Positions 1-6,681 of a DNA stretch of 22,613 nucleotides are shown in pieces (the stretch's first letter is position 1; every line of letters starts with the position of its first letter). The DNA is from JAAEQG01 sp023133475 (lineage in GTDB: Bacteria > Planctomycetota > Phycisphaerae > UBA1845): contig DAOVLE010000060.1 in NCBI GenBank assembly GCA_030631415.1, positions 1 through 22,613 of the forward strand, read 5' to 3'. The position numbers and the translations under genes were made by a program. A model generated the notes under the pieces. It was given only the letters and a program-made list of their open reading frames with translations. It did not search any database and was not told the origin of the DNA.

Positions 1-13
1 GAATGAACCATTC

Positions 14-67
14 GTGTCCCCCACCGCTAAAGCGATGGGCCACCCGGCTAAAGCGATGGGCCGCCCG
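14..67. repeat. Dispersed palindromic element, decayed copy with 21-base tandem duplication
   Basis: The stretch starts with the GTCCCCCACCGCTAAAGCG core that is also found near 1525 and 20852. Here the stem is degraded, with GCGATGG in place of GCGGTGG. A 21-base unit beginning GCTAAAGCGATGGG is present twice in tandem (26-46 and 47-67), differing at one base. It lies just beyond the purD stop codon. It is a partial copy, since the left part of the element (the GCGTCAGGCATT segment) is missing or lies outside the window. No coding role is seen. Confidence 0.75.
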
Positions 68-97
68 GCTCACTCGGTATGCGGTGTGAATATCGAG

Positions 98-1366
98 TTA
101 GGGGAGAGCGGCGGCAGCGATGTCACGGCGATAGAAAGCACCCTCGAAGGAAATACGCTCGATGGCGTCATAACACCGCTCACGCGCCCCGGCGAGGCTG
201 TCCGCCAACGTCGTGACACCCAGCACTCGCCCTCCGGTGGTTATGAGACGCTCACTAATCCATTTGGTGCCGGCATGGTAGACTCTAACGTCTGCGAGCG
301 ATTCGGCTGCGTCAACCCCGTGAACCTCCTTGCCCGTCTCATATGCCCCGGGATACCCCTCCGAAGCCATCACCACACAAACCGCCGACCGCCGGTCCCA
401 TTGCAACTCGATCTGGTCAAGTTTGCCGTGAACCGCCGAGTGCAACAACTCGAATAAATCGCTCCGCAGGCGGGGCAGGATAACCTGAGCCTCCGGGTCC
501 CCAAACCGACAATTGAACTCCAACACCTTCGGGCCGGCGGCGGTGAGGATGAGCCCGGCATACAGCAGACCTCGATACGCAGCCCCATCGTGCTCCAAAG
601 CGCTGATTATGGGGATCAGGATGTCGCTGTCGATCCGCCGCAGAATCTTTTCGGTTGCGATCGGGGCGGGGCTGTGGGCACCCATGCCGCCGGTGTTAGG
701 CCCGGTGGTGGATTCGCCGACCGGTTTGTGATCCTGAGCCGGCTCCAGCACGTATAGCGTGTGCCCGTCCACGACGGCGAACACCGAAAGCTCAGGCCCG
801 GTGAGCTTCTCCTCGACCACCACGGTATTGCCGGCATCGCCAAACTGCTTGTCCACCATGATCCGCTCCAGAGCCAATAGGGCATCGGCAGGATCGTCAC
901 AGACGATAGAACCCTTGCCGCCAGCCAGCCCCGCGGCTTTGACTACCTGGGCGGTATCGCGGGTGGCTACATATTCCCTTGCGTCCTCATGGCGGGTGAA
1001 GATGCGGGATTTTGCGGTGGGGATGAGGGATTGGAGCATCAACTGTTTGGCGTAGGCTTTGTCTCCCTCGATGCGGGCGGCTGCCTGAGTCGGCCCGAAG
1101 ATGGGCAGGTTGGCGGCTTGGAATTGATCGACGATCCCGGCACACAGCGGCGCCTCGGGGCCGACCACCGTGAGATCGATGGATTGTTCCCTGGCGAATT
1201 TCAACAGGTCTGCCTGGCAATGGGGCTCGATGGGCACGTTTTCGGCGATCGCGGTGGTGCCCCCGTTGCCAGGAGCACAGAAAACCTGCCCGACGTGGTC
1301 GGACTGCGCCAAACGCTCAGCCAGCACATGCTCCCTGCCACCAGACCCAACCACCAGCACCTTCAT
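98..1366 (-). CDS. purD: Phosphoribosylamine-glycine ligase (GAR synthetase)
   Basis: This enzyme joins glycine to 5-phosphoribosylamine with ATP, the second step of purine synthesis, in the cytoplasm. The 422-residue product has the usual length for a single-domain PurD. The N-terminal GSGGREH motif is at residues 7-13, the ATP-grasp lysine region VVKAAGLAGGKG at 141-152, GPNTGGMGA at 222-230, and the metal and ATP site LEFNCRFGDPEAQ at 282-294. The family usually reads KADGLAAGKG, so the A-G-G variant is a mild deviation. The start chosen is the ATG before KVLVVGSGG, with GGGAG about six bases upstream on the minus strand; a longer frame starting 24 bases earlier adds residues the family lacks. 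It is transcribed away from the EF-G gene, and no other pur gene is visible. Confidence 0.97.
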   Translation of the reverse strand: MKVLVVGSGGREHVLAERLAQSDHVGQVFCAPGNGGTTAIAENVPIEPHCQADLLKFAREQSIDLTVVGPEAPLCAGIVDQFQAANLPIFGPTQAAARIEGDKAYAKQLMLQSLIPTAKSRIFTRHEDAREYVATRDTAQVVKAAGLAGGKGSIVCDDPADALLALERIMVDKQFGDAGNTVVVEEKLTGPELSVFAVVDGHTLYVLEPAQDHKPVGESTTGPNTGGMGAHSPAPIATEKILRRIDSDILIPIISALEHDGAAYRGLLYAGLILTAAGPKVLEFNCRFGDPEAQVILPRLRSDLFELLHSAVHGKLDQIELQWDRRSAVCVVMASEGYPGAYETGKEVHGVDAAESLADVRVYHAGTKWISERLITTGGRVLGVTTLADSLAGARERCYDAIERISFEGAFYRRDIAAAALP

Positions 1367-1448
1367 GATGTGCTCCCATCCGGCAAGCATTGGGCAGCGG
1401 GGGCTGCCCGGCGATCCCCTCTCGTGCCTGGGACACGAAAAACGGGGG

Positions 1449-1483
<35 letters not shown>

Positions 1484-1495
1484 GCTTTAGCCCTG

Positions 1496-1553
1496 GGGGG
1501 CACGGATCGCGTCAGGCATTCGCGTCCCCCACCGCTAAAGCGGTGGGCCACCC
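1496..1553. repeat. 58-base dispersed repeat with hairpin, copy 1
   Basis: This element runs from a G-run through GCGTCAGGCATTCGCGTCC to a perfect hairpin, CCACCGCTAAAGCGGTGG (1529-1546), and ends in GCCACCC. A copy with only a few differences lies at 20826-20882, and a decayed partial copy at 14-67. A perfect stem with many changes elsewhere suggests the hairpin is the conserved part. It sits in the purD/EF-G divergent spacer. Confidence 0.88.
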
Positions 1554-1720
1554 ACTGGGTTCCATTTCGGTCGTATGGCATCATTAGCTGTCTCGGTGGT
1601 CTGGACTATTCCAGGTTCTGTCCCTGTAGCGCACCACGGATCATAGAAACCGCCACGCCGGTCGACAAGGGGGCAATCAATATGCTGGGGCACGATTCAG
1701 GGCAATCGCATCTAATCCGG

Positions 1721-1748
1721 AATGGAGAATTGAGAATTGAGAATGGAC
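1721..1748. repeat. Heptanucleotide tandem repeat (AATTGAG/AATGGAG)n
   Basis: Four seven-base units are visible: AATGGAG, AATTGAG, AATTGAG and AATGGAC. The same AATTGAG unit recurs at 20705-20718, again placed just before a GGCGGGT palindrome pair. The order heptad then palindrome is therefore kept at two sites about 19 kb apart. Confidence 0.88.
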
Positions 1749-1750
1749 GC

Positions 1751-1806
1751 AGGGCGGGTTCTACCCGCCGCACGATGCCACAACGGCGGGTGGAACCCGC
1801 CCTACA
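1751..1806. repeat. Paired GGCGGGT palindrome, copy 1
   Basis: Left arm AGGGCGGGTTCTACCCGCCG (1751-1770) is itself a hairpin (GGCGGGT/ACCCGCC). Its inverted partner (1784-1803), starting CGGCGGGTGGAACCC, follows after a 13-base spacer and ends in CCTACA. The whole can fold as two small hairpins or one long one. A second full copy is at 20762-20820 and a half copy at 22511-22535. No T-run follows, so a terminator role is not shown. Confidence 0.88.
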
Positions 1807-1842
1807 ACTGTTTATCTCAGTTTTTCACGCTCCATTTTTCTC

Positions 1843-1859
1843 GCTCCCCGTTGGGGAGC
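1843..1859. repeat. Short perfect hairpin GCTCCCC-GTT-GGGGAGC
   Basis: A seven-base-pair perfect stem with a three-base loop lies between the GGCGGGT palindrome pair and the CTCCATT heptads. Neither strand has a T-run after it, so it is not a clear rho-independent terminator. It is probably another intergenic repeat, but only this one copy was found in the window. Confidence 0.55.
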
Positions 1860-1920
1860 CGCTAAACGCTACGGACTTGCCGCTGCTAAACACGCCGGCG
1901 CGGTTGTGATCACCGCACTT

Positions 1921-1941
1921 CTCCATTCTCCATTCTCCATT
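1921..1941. repeat. Heptanucleotide tandem repeat (CTCCATT)3
   Basis: Three perfect CTCCATT units are present. Read on the other strand this is AATGGAG, the same unit that opens the repeat at 1721, so the two tracts are inverted relative to each other around the GGCGGGT palindromes. Confidence 0.85.
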
Positions 1942-1973
1942 CTCTGCGTGCTCCGCGGTGCTGAAGGCGTGGG

Positions 1974-2002
1974 TGGCAAGCTGGTACGGCAGCGGATATA
2001 GT
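1974..2002 (+). promoter_or_regulatory. Weak promoter candidate for the EF-G gene
   Basis: TATAGT at 1997-2002 is a good -10 hexamer. The matching -35 position 17 bases upstream reads TGGCAA, which agrees with the consensus at only three of six bases. Transcription would begin near 2009, giving a leader of about 50 bases. This is a guess from sequence alone. Confidence 0.3.
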
Positions 2003-2058
2003 GCTCACGCGATTGTGATGTTGTCATGATGGATGTGTGAATTCCCCAGGTGTGATTG

Positions 2059-4128
2059 ATGAAAGTGGAGCTAAGTAAGATCCGGAACATCGGCATTGCC
2101 GCCCATATCGACGCGGGCAAGACCACTACGACCGAACGAGTCTTGTATTACACCGGCAAGACCCACCGCATGGGTGACGTGGACGATGGGACCACCAAGA
2201 CCGATTTCGATAAGCAGGAACAGGATCGGGGGATCACGATCTACTCGGCGGCGGTGACCTGCCCGTGGAAAGATCACACCATCAACCTGATCGACACCCC
2301 CGGCCACGTCGACTTTACCGCCGAGGTGGAACGCTCGCTACGAGTGCTGGACGGCATGGTGGCGGTGTTCGATGCCAAGGAAGGGGTCGAGGCCCAATCG
2401 GAGACGGTGTGGAGGCAGGCAGACAAATATGAGGTGCCCCGGTTGTGCTTTGTCAACAAGATGGACAAGCCCGGGGCGGACTTCGAGATGTCCTTCAAGT
2501 CGCTACGCACACGCTTGAACGCAAACCCGATCGCGTTGGCAATCCCCATCGGTGCCGAGTTGCAGTTCGAGGGGGTGATCGATCTACTGGCGATGGAGGC
2601 GGTGCACTTTGGCACCGAGCAGCAGGGTTATCGCATACGCAGGGCAGCAATCCCCGCCCAATACCAGGAGCAAGCTCATCATTGGCGACAGGCTTTGATC
2701 GAAGCGGCGGCAGAGACTTCTGACGCCCTGATGGACAAGTATCTCCACGATGAACCCCTGGAGGTGGGGGAACTGAAGCAGGCGATTCGGGCAGCGACCA
2801 TTGCGAACGTGTTACAGCCGGTGCTGTGTGGGTCGGCTTTGAAGTACATCGGGGTGCGTCTGATGCTGGACGCGGTGTGCGATTATCTACCAAGCCCGCT
2901 GGACATGCCGGCGGTGGAGGCCATCGACACCCGGGACAAGAAGCGGACGGTCAAAATCACCACGAACCCGGACGATCCGTTCGCGGGGCTGGTTTTCAAG
3001 ATCGTGGCGGAAAAGCCCGTAGACCTTTATTTCATCCGCATTTACGGAGGTCGGCTCAAGCCCAACAGCCGCGTGCTCAACACCGTCACCGGGGCGAAGG
3101 AGAACATCAGCCAACTCTACCGCATGTTCGCCAAGCAACGGGAACAACTGGACGTTGCCTATGCGGGCGACATTGTGGCTGTGGTGGGCCCGCGGGCGGC
3201 TTTGACCGGGCACACTCTTTGTGCTGCCCAGCGCCCGGTGGAGTTCAAGACCATCGAATTTCCCGATACGGTGATCAGCCGCACCATCGAACCGGAATCC
3301 TCGCGGGATCGCGAGCGGTTGGACGATGCTCTGCGGGCGTTGTGTCGTCAGGACCCTACGCTTCGGATCACCACCAATTCCGACACCGGGGAGATGCTCA
3401 TGTCGGGCATGGGCGAGCTGCACCTGGACGTGATAGCCCACCGCCTGCGACACAACATGAACGTCGCGGTCCGCGTGGGCAAACCGCGGGTGTCGTATCG
3501 TGAGACGATACGGTCTGGCGTGGAGGCGGAAGGGCGGTTTGAACGCCAGTTGGCGGGACGGTGGCATATCGCCCACGTGCGCTTGCGCTTGGAGCCACTG
3601 AAAACCAGCGAACAGGACGCGGAGAACTTCCTCAGCGAGCTTGCGGACGGGGTGCTGGATTCCGGCTATTTGAACCCTATCGAGACTGGGGTGCGGGACG
3701 CGGCGACCAGTGGGCCTTTGTTTGGTTACCCGATGCTCGATTGGCGGGCAGTGCTCATCGAGGTGGGGCAGCACGAGGATAACAGCTCGGAGGTGGCGTT
3801 CGAGAATGCCGCCCGTCAGGCATTTAACCGGGCGGCGGAACAGGCTGAGCCGGTCCTGCTCGAGCCGATTATGAAGGTCGAGATCATCACTCCGGAAGAG
3901 TATTTAGGGAGCATCAACGGCGACCTCCACGCCCGGCGGGCGGTGATCACCGGATCGACGTTGCGGGGTGATCACCGGATCATCGAGGCGGAGGTGGCGT
4001 TGGCATCGATGTTCGGGTACGTGACCAATCTGCGAAGCCTCTCGCAAGGGCGGGCAAACGTGTCGATGGAGCCATGCCGCTACGGGGAAGTGCCCGCTGA
4101 CCAAGTGAAGCGAATGATGGATTATTAG
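2059..4128 (+). CDS. fusA: Elongation factor G, divergent planctomycete-type paralogue
   Basis: EF-G is the GTPase that drives tRNA-mRNA translocation on the ribosome; some paralogues act in ribosome recycling instead. The 689-residue protein has all G motifs: AHIDAGKT (15-22), RGIT (57-60), DTPGH (79-83), NKMD (133-136) and GSAL (258-261). Domains II, III (GMGELHLDVI) and V follow, and the domain IV tip histidine (H572 in GQHEDNSSE) is kept. Two places are unusual: switch I reads RGITIYSAA rather than the common RGITI(T/Q)SAAT, and the domain IV segment normally GGRGQ(Y/F)GHV reads AGRWHIAHV. This resembles the second EF-G class of planctomycetes and spirochaetes, so it may not be the main translocase. 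The ATG at 2059 follows AGGTG. It stands alone: rpsL, rpsG and tuf are absent beside it, and a terminator separates it from rpsJ. Its TAG stop overlaps a heptad repeat. Confidence 0.93.
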   Translation: MKVELSKIRNIGIAAHIDAGKTTTTERVLYYTGKTHRMGDVDDGTTKTDFDKQEQDRGITIYSAAVTCPWKDHTINLIDTPGHVDFTAEVERSLRVLDGMVAVFDAKEGVEAQSETVWRQADKYEVPRLCFVNKMDKPGADFEMSFKSLRTRLNANPIALAIPIGAELQFEGVIDLLAMEAVHFGTEQQGYRIRRAAIPAQYQEQAHHWRQALIEAAAETSDALMDKYLHDEPLEVGELKQAIRAATIANVLQPVLCGSALKYIGVRLMLDAVCDYLPSPLDMPAVEAIDTRDKKRTVKITTNPDDPFAGLVFKIVAEKPVDLYFIRIYGGRLKPNSRVLNTVTGAKENISQLYRMFAKQREQLDVAYAGDIVAVVGPRAALTGHTLCAAQRPVEFKTIEFPDTVISRTIEPESSRDRERLDDALRALCRQDPTLRITTNSDTGEMLMSGMGELHLDVIAHRLRHNMNVAVRVGKPRVSYRETIRSGVEAEGRFERQLAGRWHIAHVRLRLEPLKTSEQDAENFLSELADGVLDSGYLNPIETGVRDAATSGPLFGYPMLDWRAVLIEVGQHEDNSSEVAFENAARQAFNRAAEQAEPVLLEPIMKVEIITPEEYLGSINGDLHARRAVITGSTLRGDHRIIEAEVALASMFGYVTNLRSLSQGRANVSMEPCRYGEVPADQVKRMMDY

Positions 4129-4161
4129 CTATCAGCTATCAGCTATCAGCCATCAGCTAAA
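4127..4161. repeat. Heptanucleotide tandem repeat (AGCTATC)n at the EF-G stop codon
   Basis: Three perfect AGCTATC units are followed by AGCCATC and AGCTAAA. The first unit begins inside the TAG stop codon of the EF-G gene (4126-4128), so the repeat abuts the coding end with no spacer. An inverted tract of the same unit (GCTGATA) lies at 4361-4388. Confidence 0.9.
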
Positions 4162-4177
4162 AGACCCGCATGGAACA

Positions 4178-4252
4178 ATTGCGGTAGGGGCCTGGGTTGC
4201 CCCAGCCCCCCGCACAGATCCGCACGTGCAGAATTACCGCATACGGCTCCTA
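4178..4252 (-). ncRNA. Relic of a group II intron 3' end (domains V and VI)
   Basis: On the minus strand a 33-base hairpin starting GAGCCGTATGCGG and ending GCACGTGCGGATC (4217-4249) matches the form of group II intron domain V. It is followed directly by a domain VI-like hairpin (4181-4213): stems GCGG/CCGC, GGGG/CCCC and CTGGG/CCCAG, a GCAA tetraloop, and an unpaired TA whose A (complement of 4185) would be the branch point. Seven bases after that A the sequence reads AAT, fitting the usual AY end, so a 3' splice boundary at 4178 is predicted. Nothing upstream resembles domains I-IV, and no reverse transcriptase frame is present, so this is a fragment. The intron class was not determined. 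Confidence 0.8.
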
Positions 4253-4274
4253 CCTTGGGTGCTTGGCGTAGCCC

Positions 4275-4358
4275 CCGTAGGTCGGGTCCTCAGACCCGAC
4301 GTTCGGGATTCCCAACGACTCCACCGGGGGATGTCGGGTCTGCGGACCATGCCTACGG
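4275..4358. repeat. Inverted palindrome pair CCGTAGG...CCTACGG
   Basis: The left arm CCGTAGG then a perfect hairpin GTCGGGTCCTCAGACCCGAC (4281-4300) is mirrored at 4332-4358 by TGTCGGGTCTGCGGACC ending in CCTACGG. The two arms can pair over about 84 bases or fold as separate hairpins. It resembles the architecture of the GGCGGGT pairs elsewhere in the window but has a different sequence. It separates the intron relic from the second heptad tract. Confidence 0.75.
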
Positions 4359-4360
4359 AG

Positions 4361-4388
4361 GCTGATAGCTGATGGCTGAAAGCTGATA
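4361..4388. repeat. Heptanucleotide tandem repeat (GCTGATA)n, inverse of the tract at 4127
   Basis: The units are GCTGATA, GCTGATG, GCTGAAA and GCTGATA. Reverse-complemented they give TATCAGC, the unit of the tract at 4127-4161, so the two tracts form an inverted pair flanking about 200 bases. The last units supply the left arm of the terminator hairpin that follows. Confidence 0.85.
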
Positions 4389-4414
4389 GCTTCTCAGCTT
4401 TTTTTGTTTTTTTT
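4380..4414 (+). terminator. Rho-independent terminator upstream of rpsJ
   Basis: A seven-base-pair stem AAGCTGA (4380-4386) / TCAGCTT (4394-4400) with a seven-base loop runs into a T-run (TTTTTTT, G, TTTTTTTT). It would end transcripts from the EF-G gene and isolate the ribosomal operon. The stem is AT-rich and thus of moderate strength, but the T-tract is the longest in the window. Confidence 0.75.
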
Positions 4415-4424
4415 GCTCAAGGCG

Positions 4425-4452
4425 TTGACATCCGTGCGAAACGGGCTACTGT
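4425..4452 (+). promoter_or_regulatory. Promoter candidate P1 for the S10 operon
   Basis: A perfect -35 hexamer TTGACA (4425-4430) is followed after 16 bases by TACTGT (4447-4452), which matches the -10 consensus at three positions. It begins 10 bases after the terminator T-tract. The leader before rpsJ would be about 55 bases. Confidence 0.55.
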
Positions 4453-4490
4453 AGCTGAACTTTCGCGCTTAGTGGAAGCCGTAGCGTAGG

Positions 4491-4499
4491 TGCTATAGT
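4491..4499 (+). promoter_or_regulatory. Extended -10 promoter candidate P2 just before rpsJ
   Basis: TGCTATAGT is an extended -10 element (TGn plus TATAGT). No good -35 is seen at the right distance. Transcription would start near 4506, only about 9-15 bases before the rpsJ start codon, which would give an almost leaderless message. That agrees with the lack of a Shine-Dalgarno sequence there. Confidence 0.4.
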
Positions 4500-4514
4500 A
4501 AGTTCAACAGTGGT

Positions 4515-4832
4515 GTGACGGTGAGCAAGACAACACGAATCAGAATTCGGATGGAGGCTTATGACCATCGTGCCCTCGATGCGTCAGCCAAAGAAATCGT
4601 CGACCACGCGAAGCGGACGAGCGCGACCGTTCAGGGGCCTATTCCACTCCCAACGCGCATTGAGCGGTTCACTGTGCTGCGTGGCCCGCACATAGACAAG
4701 AAGTCACGCGAGCAATTCGAGATGCGGACGCACAAGCGCGTCATAGACATTTTCGAGCCGACGGCCCGAACCGTCGAGGCGCTCAATCGGCTGGTTGTCC
4801 CCGCGGGGGTGTTTATTAAGATCAAGACTTAA
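4515..4832 (+). CDS. rpsJ: Small ribosomal subunit protein S10
   Basis: S10 binds the 3' major domain of 16S rRNA in the 30S head and also acts as the NusE antitermination factor. The product is 105 residues, the usual length. The family signatures are clear: RIRIRMEAYDH near the start, GPIPLPTRIERFTVLRGPHIDKKSREQFEMRTHKR in pieces through the middle, and TVEALNRLVVPAGV near the end. The start is uncertain: GTG at 4515 and GTG at 4521 are in frame and neither has a Shine-Dalgarno sequence; the two-residue difference is trivial. It is the first gene of the ribosomal block and lies right after the terminator and promoter candidates. A 168-base gap to rplC follows, the largest in the block, which suggests a second regulatory point there. 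Confidence 0.96.
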   Translation: MTVSKTTRIRIRMEAYDHRALDASAKEIVDHAKRTSATVQGPIPLPTRIERFTVLRGPHIDKKSREQFEMRTHKRVIDIFEPTARTVEALNRLVVPAGVFIKIKT

Positions 4833-4950
4833 AGCACGGTTGTGTGGCGGGTCGGGTCCACCGCTCCCGGTGTGGGATTGTTTCAGCGGGATTTTGGGAC
4901 CAAAATAAAGTTGGCTGCGTGAGTTTGGTTGCGTGGCATGAGATACTTGG

Positions 4951-4979
4951 TGATATGATCTCGCCGCCCTCGGGCGAGA
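4951..4979 (+). promoter_or_regulatory. Extended -10 element and hairpin in front of rplC
   Basis: TGATATGAT (4951-4959) fits an extended -10 box, with only a poor TTGCGT 19 bases upstream. It runs straight into a seven-base-pair perfect hairpin, TCTCGCC (4959-4965) / GGCGAGA (4973-4979), 21 bases before the rplC ATG. The two readings conflict in part, because the -10 box shares a base with the stem. The hairpin could instead be an RNA leader element for ribosomal-protein feedback or a processing site. Neither is proven. Confidence 0.4.
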
Positions 4980-5000
4980 CCAAGGTTGGGCGGTATTGCT

Positions 5001-5657
5001 ATGAAACCGGCCATTGTCGGAAGAAAAGTTGGGATGACCCGTATTTATGACGGGGATGGCGTGGTGACGCCGGTGACGGTGGTGCAGGCGGGGCCTTGCA
5101 CGGTCATGCAGATTCGCACCCCCGAGCGGGACGGTTATCATGCGGTTCAGCTCGGCTTCGAGGATGCCAAGCCGCACCGCTCGACCAAACCGCTGATCGG
5201 GCACGCCGCGGTGGTAGGGACAGGCCCCAAGCGAATCCATCGCGAGGTGCGTCTGGGCGAGCCTGACGACTTGAAGCTTGGCGAGGTGCTTAGCGTCGCC
5301 CAATTCGAGGGCGAGGATGGCCCGATCCATTATGTGGACGTGTGCGGTATTTCCAAAGGCTGCGGGTTCGCCGGTGTGATGAAACGCCACGGATTCGGCG
5401 GCAAGGAAGCCAGCCACGGAACCGAGCGAAAACACCGCTCGGCGGGCAGTATCGGCGGGTCTGCCTCACTGGGTTGCGGGCGCTCTGTTAAAAAAGGTAA
5501 GCGTATGGCCGGGCATATGGGGAACGTCAGAGTTACCACCCGGAACCAGCGTTTGATGGCGGTTGACAAAGACAACAACCTGTTGTTGATCAAGGGAAGC
5601 GTCCCTGGCCCCAACGGTGGGTTGCTGCTGGTCCGCCAGGCGAAGTGCAAAGGATAA
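5001..5657 (+). CDS. rplC: Large ribosomal subunit protein L3
   Basis: L3 is an early-assembly protein that binds 23S rRNA and reaches towards the peptidyl transferase centre. The 218-residue protein has VGRKVGMTRIYDGDG at the N-terminus, the central GFAGVMKRHGFGG and SHGTERKHRSAGSIG region, and GKRMAGHMGNVRVTTRNQ near the C-terminus, all typical of bacterial L3. The ATG at 5001 is preferred; an upstream TTG at 4986 would add MGGIA, which the family does not need. No strong Shine-Dalgarno sequence is seen. It stops six bases before rplD. Confidence 0.97.
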   Translation: MKPAIVGRKVGMTRIYDGDGVVTPVTVVQAGPCTVMQIRTPERDGYHAVQLGFEDAKPHRSTKPLIGHAAVVGTGPKRIHREVRLGEPDDLKLGEVLSVAQFEGEDGPIHYVDVCGISKGCGFAGVMKRHGFGGKEASHGTERKHRSAGSIGGSASLGCGRSVKKGKRMAGHMGNVRVTTRNQRLMAVDKDNNLLLIKGSVPGPNGGLLLVRQAKCKG

Positions 5658-5663
5658 ACGGCG

Positions 5664-6323
5664 ATGTTGGAAGTGCCGGTCTTCAACATGGACGGGGAGC
5701 GCACGGGGCAGCGTGAGATCGATGCCGCTGTGCTGGGCGGTCACGTCAGGCCTAAGCTGCTGAAGCAAGCCGTGGTTCGGTTTTTGTCGAACCAGCATCA
5801 AGGCACCGCGGCGACCAAGAGCCGGGGGATGGTGAGGGGCTCGACGCGGAAGCTGTATCGCCAGAAGGGCACCGGCAACGCGCGTATGGGTGCCAACCGG
5901 ACGTGCATTCGGCGTGGTGGCGGGGTGGCTTTTGCCAAGGGCAACCAAAACCCGCATCGCGGTTTCCCGAAGAAGATGCGTCGGTTGGCTCGCAATAATG
6001 CCATTCTCGCCCGGATCAACTCCGGGGATGTCTTGATCGTGGAGGAGCTTGGTTTCGAGGTTCCCAAGACCAGGCATTTTGCTTCCATGCTGGGTGCCCT
6101 TGGGGCGGATCAGGGTTGTGTGGTGGCGATCGCTGAGGGCGAGAAGAACGTCTGGCTTTCGGGGCGGAACGTCCCCAAGACGGAGGTTCGCCGAGTCACC
6201 GATCTGCACGGTTATGAGATTTTGCGGCGTAAGAAGGTGATTTTCTCACTGTCGGCGTTCGAGGTGTTGCGGGGTGATCCGGTGCGGTTGCGCCCGGCGG
6301 AAGCGAAAAGCGAGAACGAGTAG
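5664..6323 (+). CDS. rplD: Large ribosomal subunit protein L4
   Basis: L4 binds 23S rRNA domain I and lines the nascent-peptide exit tunnel with a long loop. In E. coli it also represses its own S10 operon; whether that happens here is unknown. The 219-residue protein carries the tunnel-loop signature: GTAATKSRGMVRGSTRKLYRQ in part, then KGTGNARMGANRTCIRRGGG and AFAKGNQNPHRGFPKKMRRLA. The C-terminal globular part ends with a short charged tail (RPAEAKSENE). The gene begins six bases after rplC and ends eight bases before rplW, so the three are clearly co-transcribed. Confidence 0.97.
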   Translation: MLEVPVFNMDGERTGQREIDAAVLGGHVRPKLLKQAVVRFLSNQHQGTAATKSRGMVRGSTRKLYRQKGTGNARMGANRTCIRRGGGVAFAKGNQNPHRGFPKKMRRLARNNAILARINSGDVLIVEELGFEVPKTRHFASMLGALGADQGCVVAIAEGEKNVWLSGRNVPKTEVRRVTDLHGYEILRRKKVIFSLSAFEVLRGDPVRLRPAEAKSENE

Positions 6324-6331
6324 CGTTTGCC

Positions 6332-6643
6332 ATGGATATTTACCACATAATTAAACGTCCCCTGGTAACCGAGAAGGGCACGCACCAGAGCACGCAATCG
6401 TTCGCAGCCACACGCACGCAGCCGGCCCGTGGCGGGTCTTTTGCGTTCGAGGTGCATCCCGATGCCAGCAAGCCGATGATCAAGCAGGCCATCGAGATGA
6501 TCTACAACGTGAAGGTTTCGTCGGTGCGCACTGCGAATCGTTGCGGCAAGCGGCGGCGGGTTCGTTACAAGATCGGCAAGACGCGTGATTGGAAAAAGGC
6601 GGTGGTTGTGCTGAAAGCCGACCACCACATCGATCTGTTCTAG
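6332..6643 (+). CDS. rplW: Large ribosomal subunit protein L23
   Basis: L23 sits at the tunnel exit and is the docking site for trigger factor and the signal recognition particle. The 103-residue protein starts with DIYHIIKRPLVTEKGT and keeps the beta-alpha core (FAFEVHPDASKPMIKQAIE). Between the start motif and the core is an extra stretch of roughly eight to ten residues (around QSFAATRTQPARGG) compared with E. coli L23. The rRNA-binding loop GKRRRVRYKIGKTRDWKKA is intact. The insertion is near the surface loop and may be a lineage feature. Confidence 0.95.
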   Translation: MDIYHIIKRPLVTEKGTHQSTQSFAATRTQPARGGSFAFEVHPDASKPMIKQAIEMIYNVKVSSVRTANRCGKRRRVRYKIGKTRDWKKAVVVLKADHHIDLF

Positions 6644-6681
6644 CGCCGAGAGGCGACGGTTTTGTGAACTAGTTAGCAACC

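Noticed and set aside
1843..1859. GCTCCCC/GGGGAGC hairpin as a terminator
   Set aside because: Neither strand has a T-run after the stem.
4127..4388. Possible CRISPR array from the heptad repeats
   Set aside because: The units are seven bases with no unique spacers between them, and no cas gene is near.
4129..4514. A hidden intron-encoded reverse transcriptase gene beside the intron relic
   Set aside because: The gap is only 386 bases, and neither strand shows a frame with reverse transcriptase motifs.
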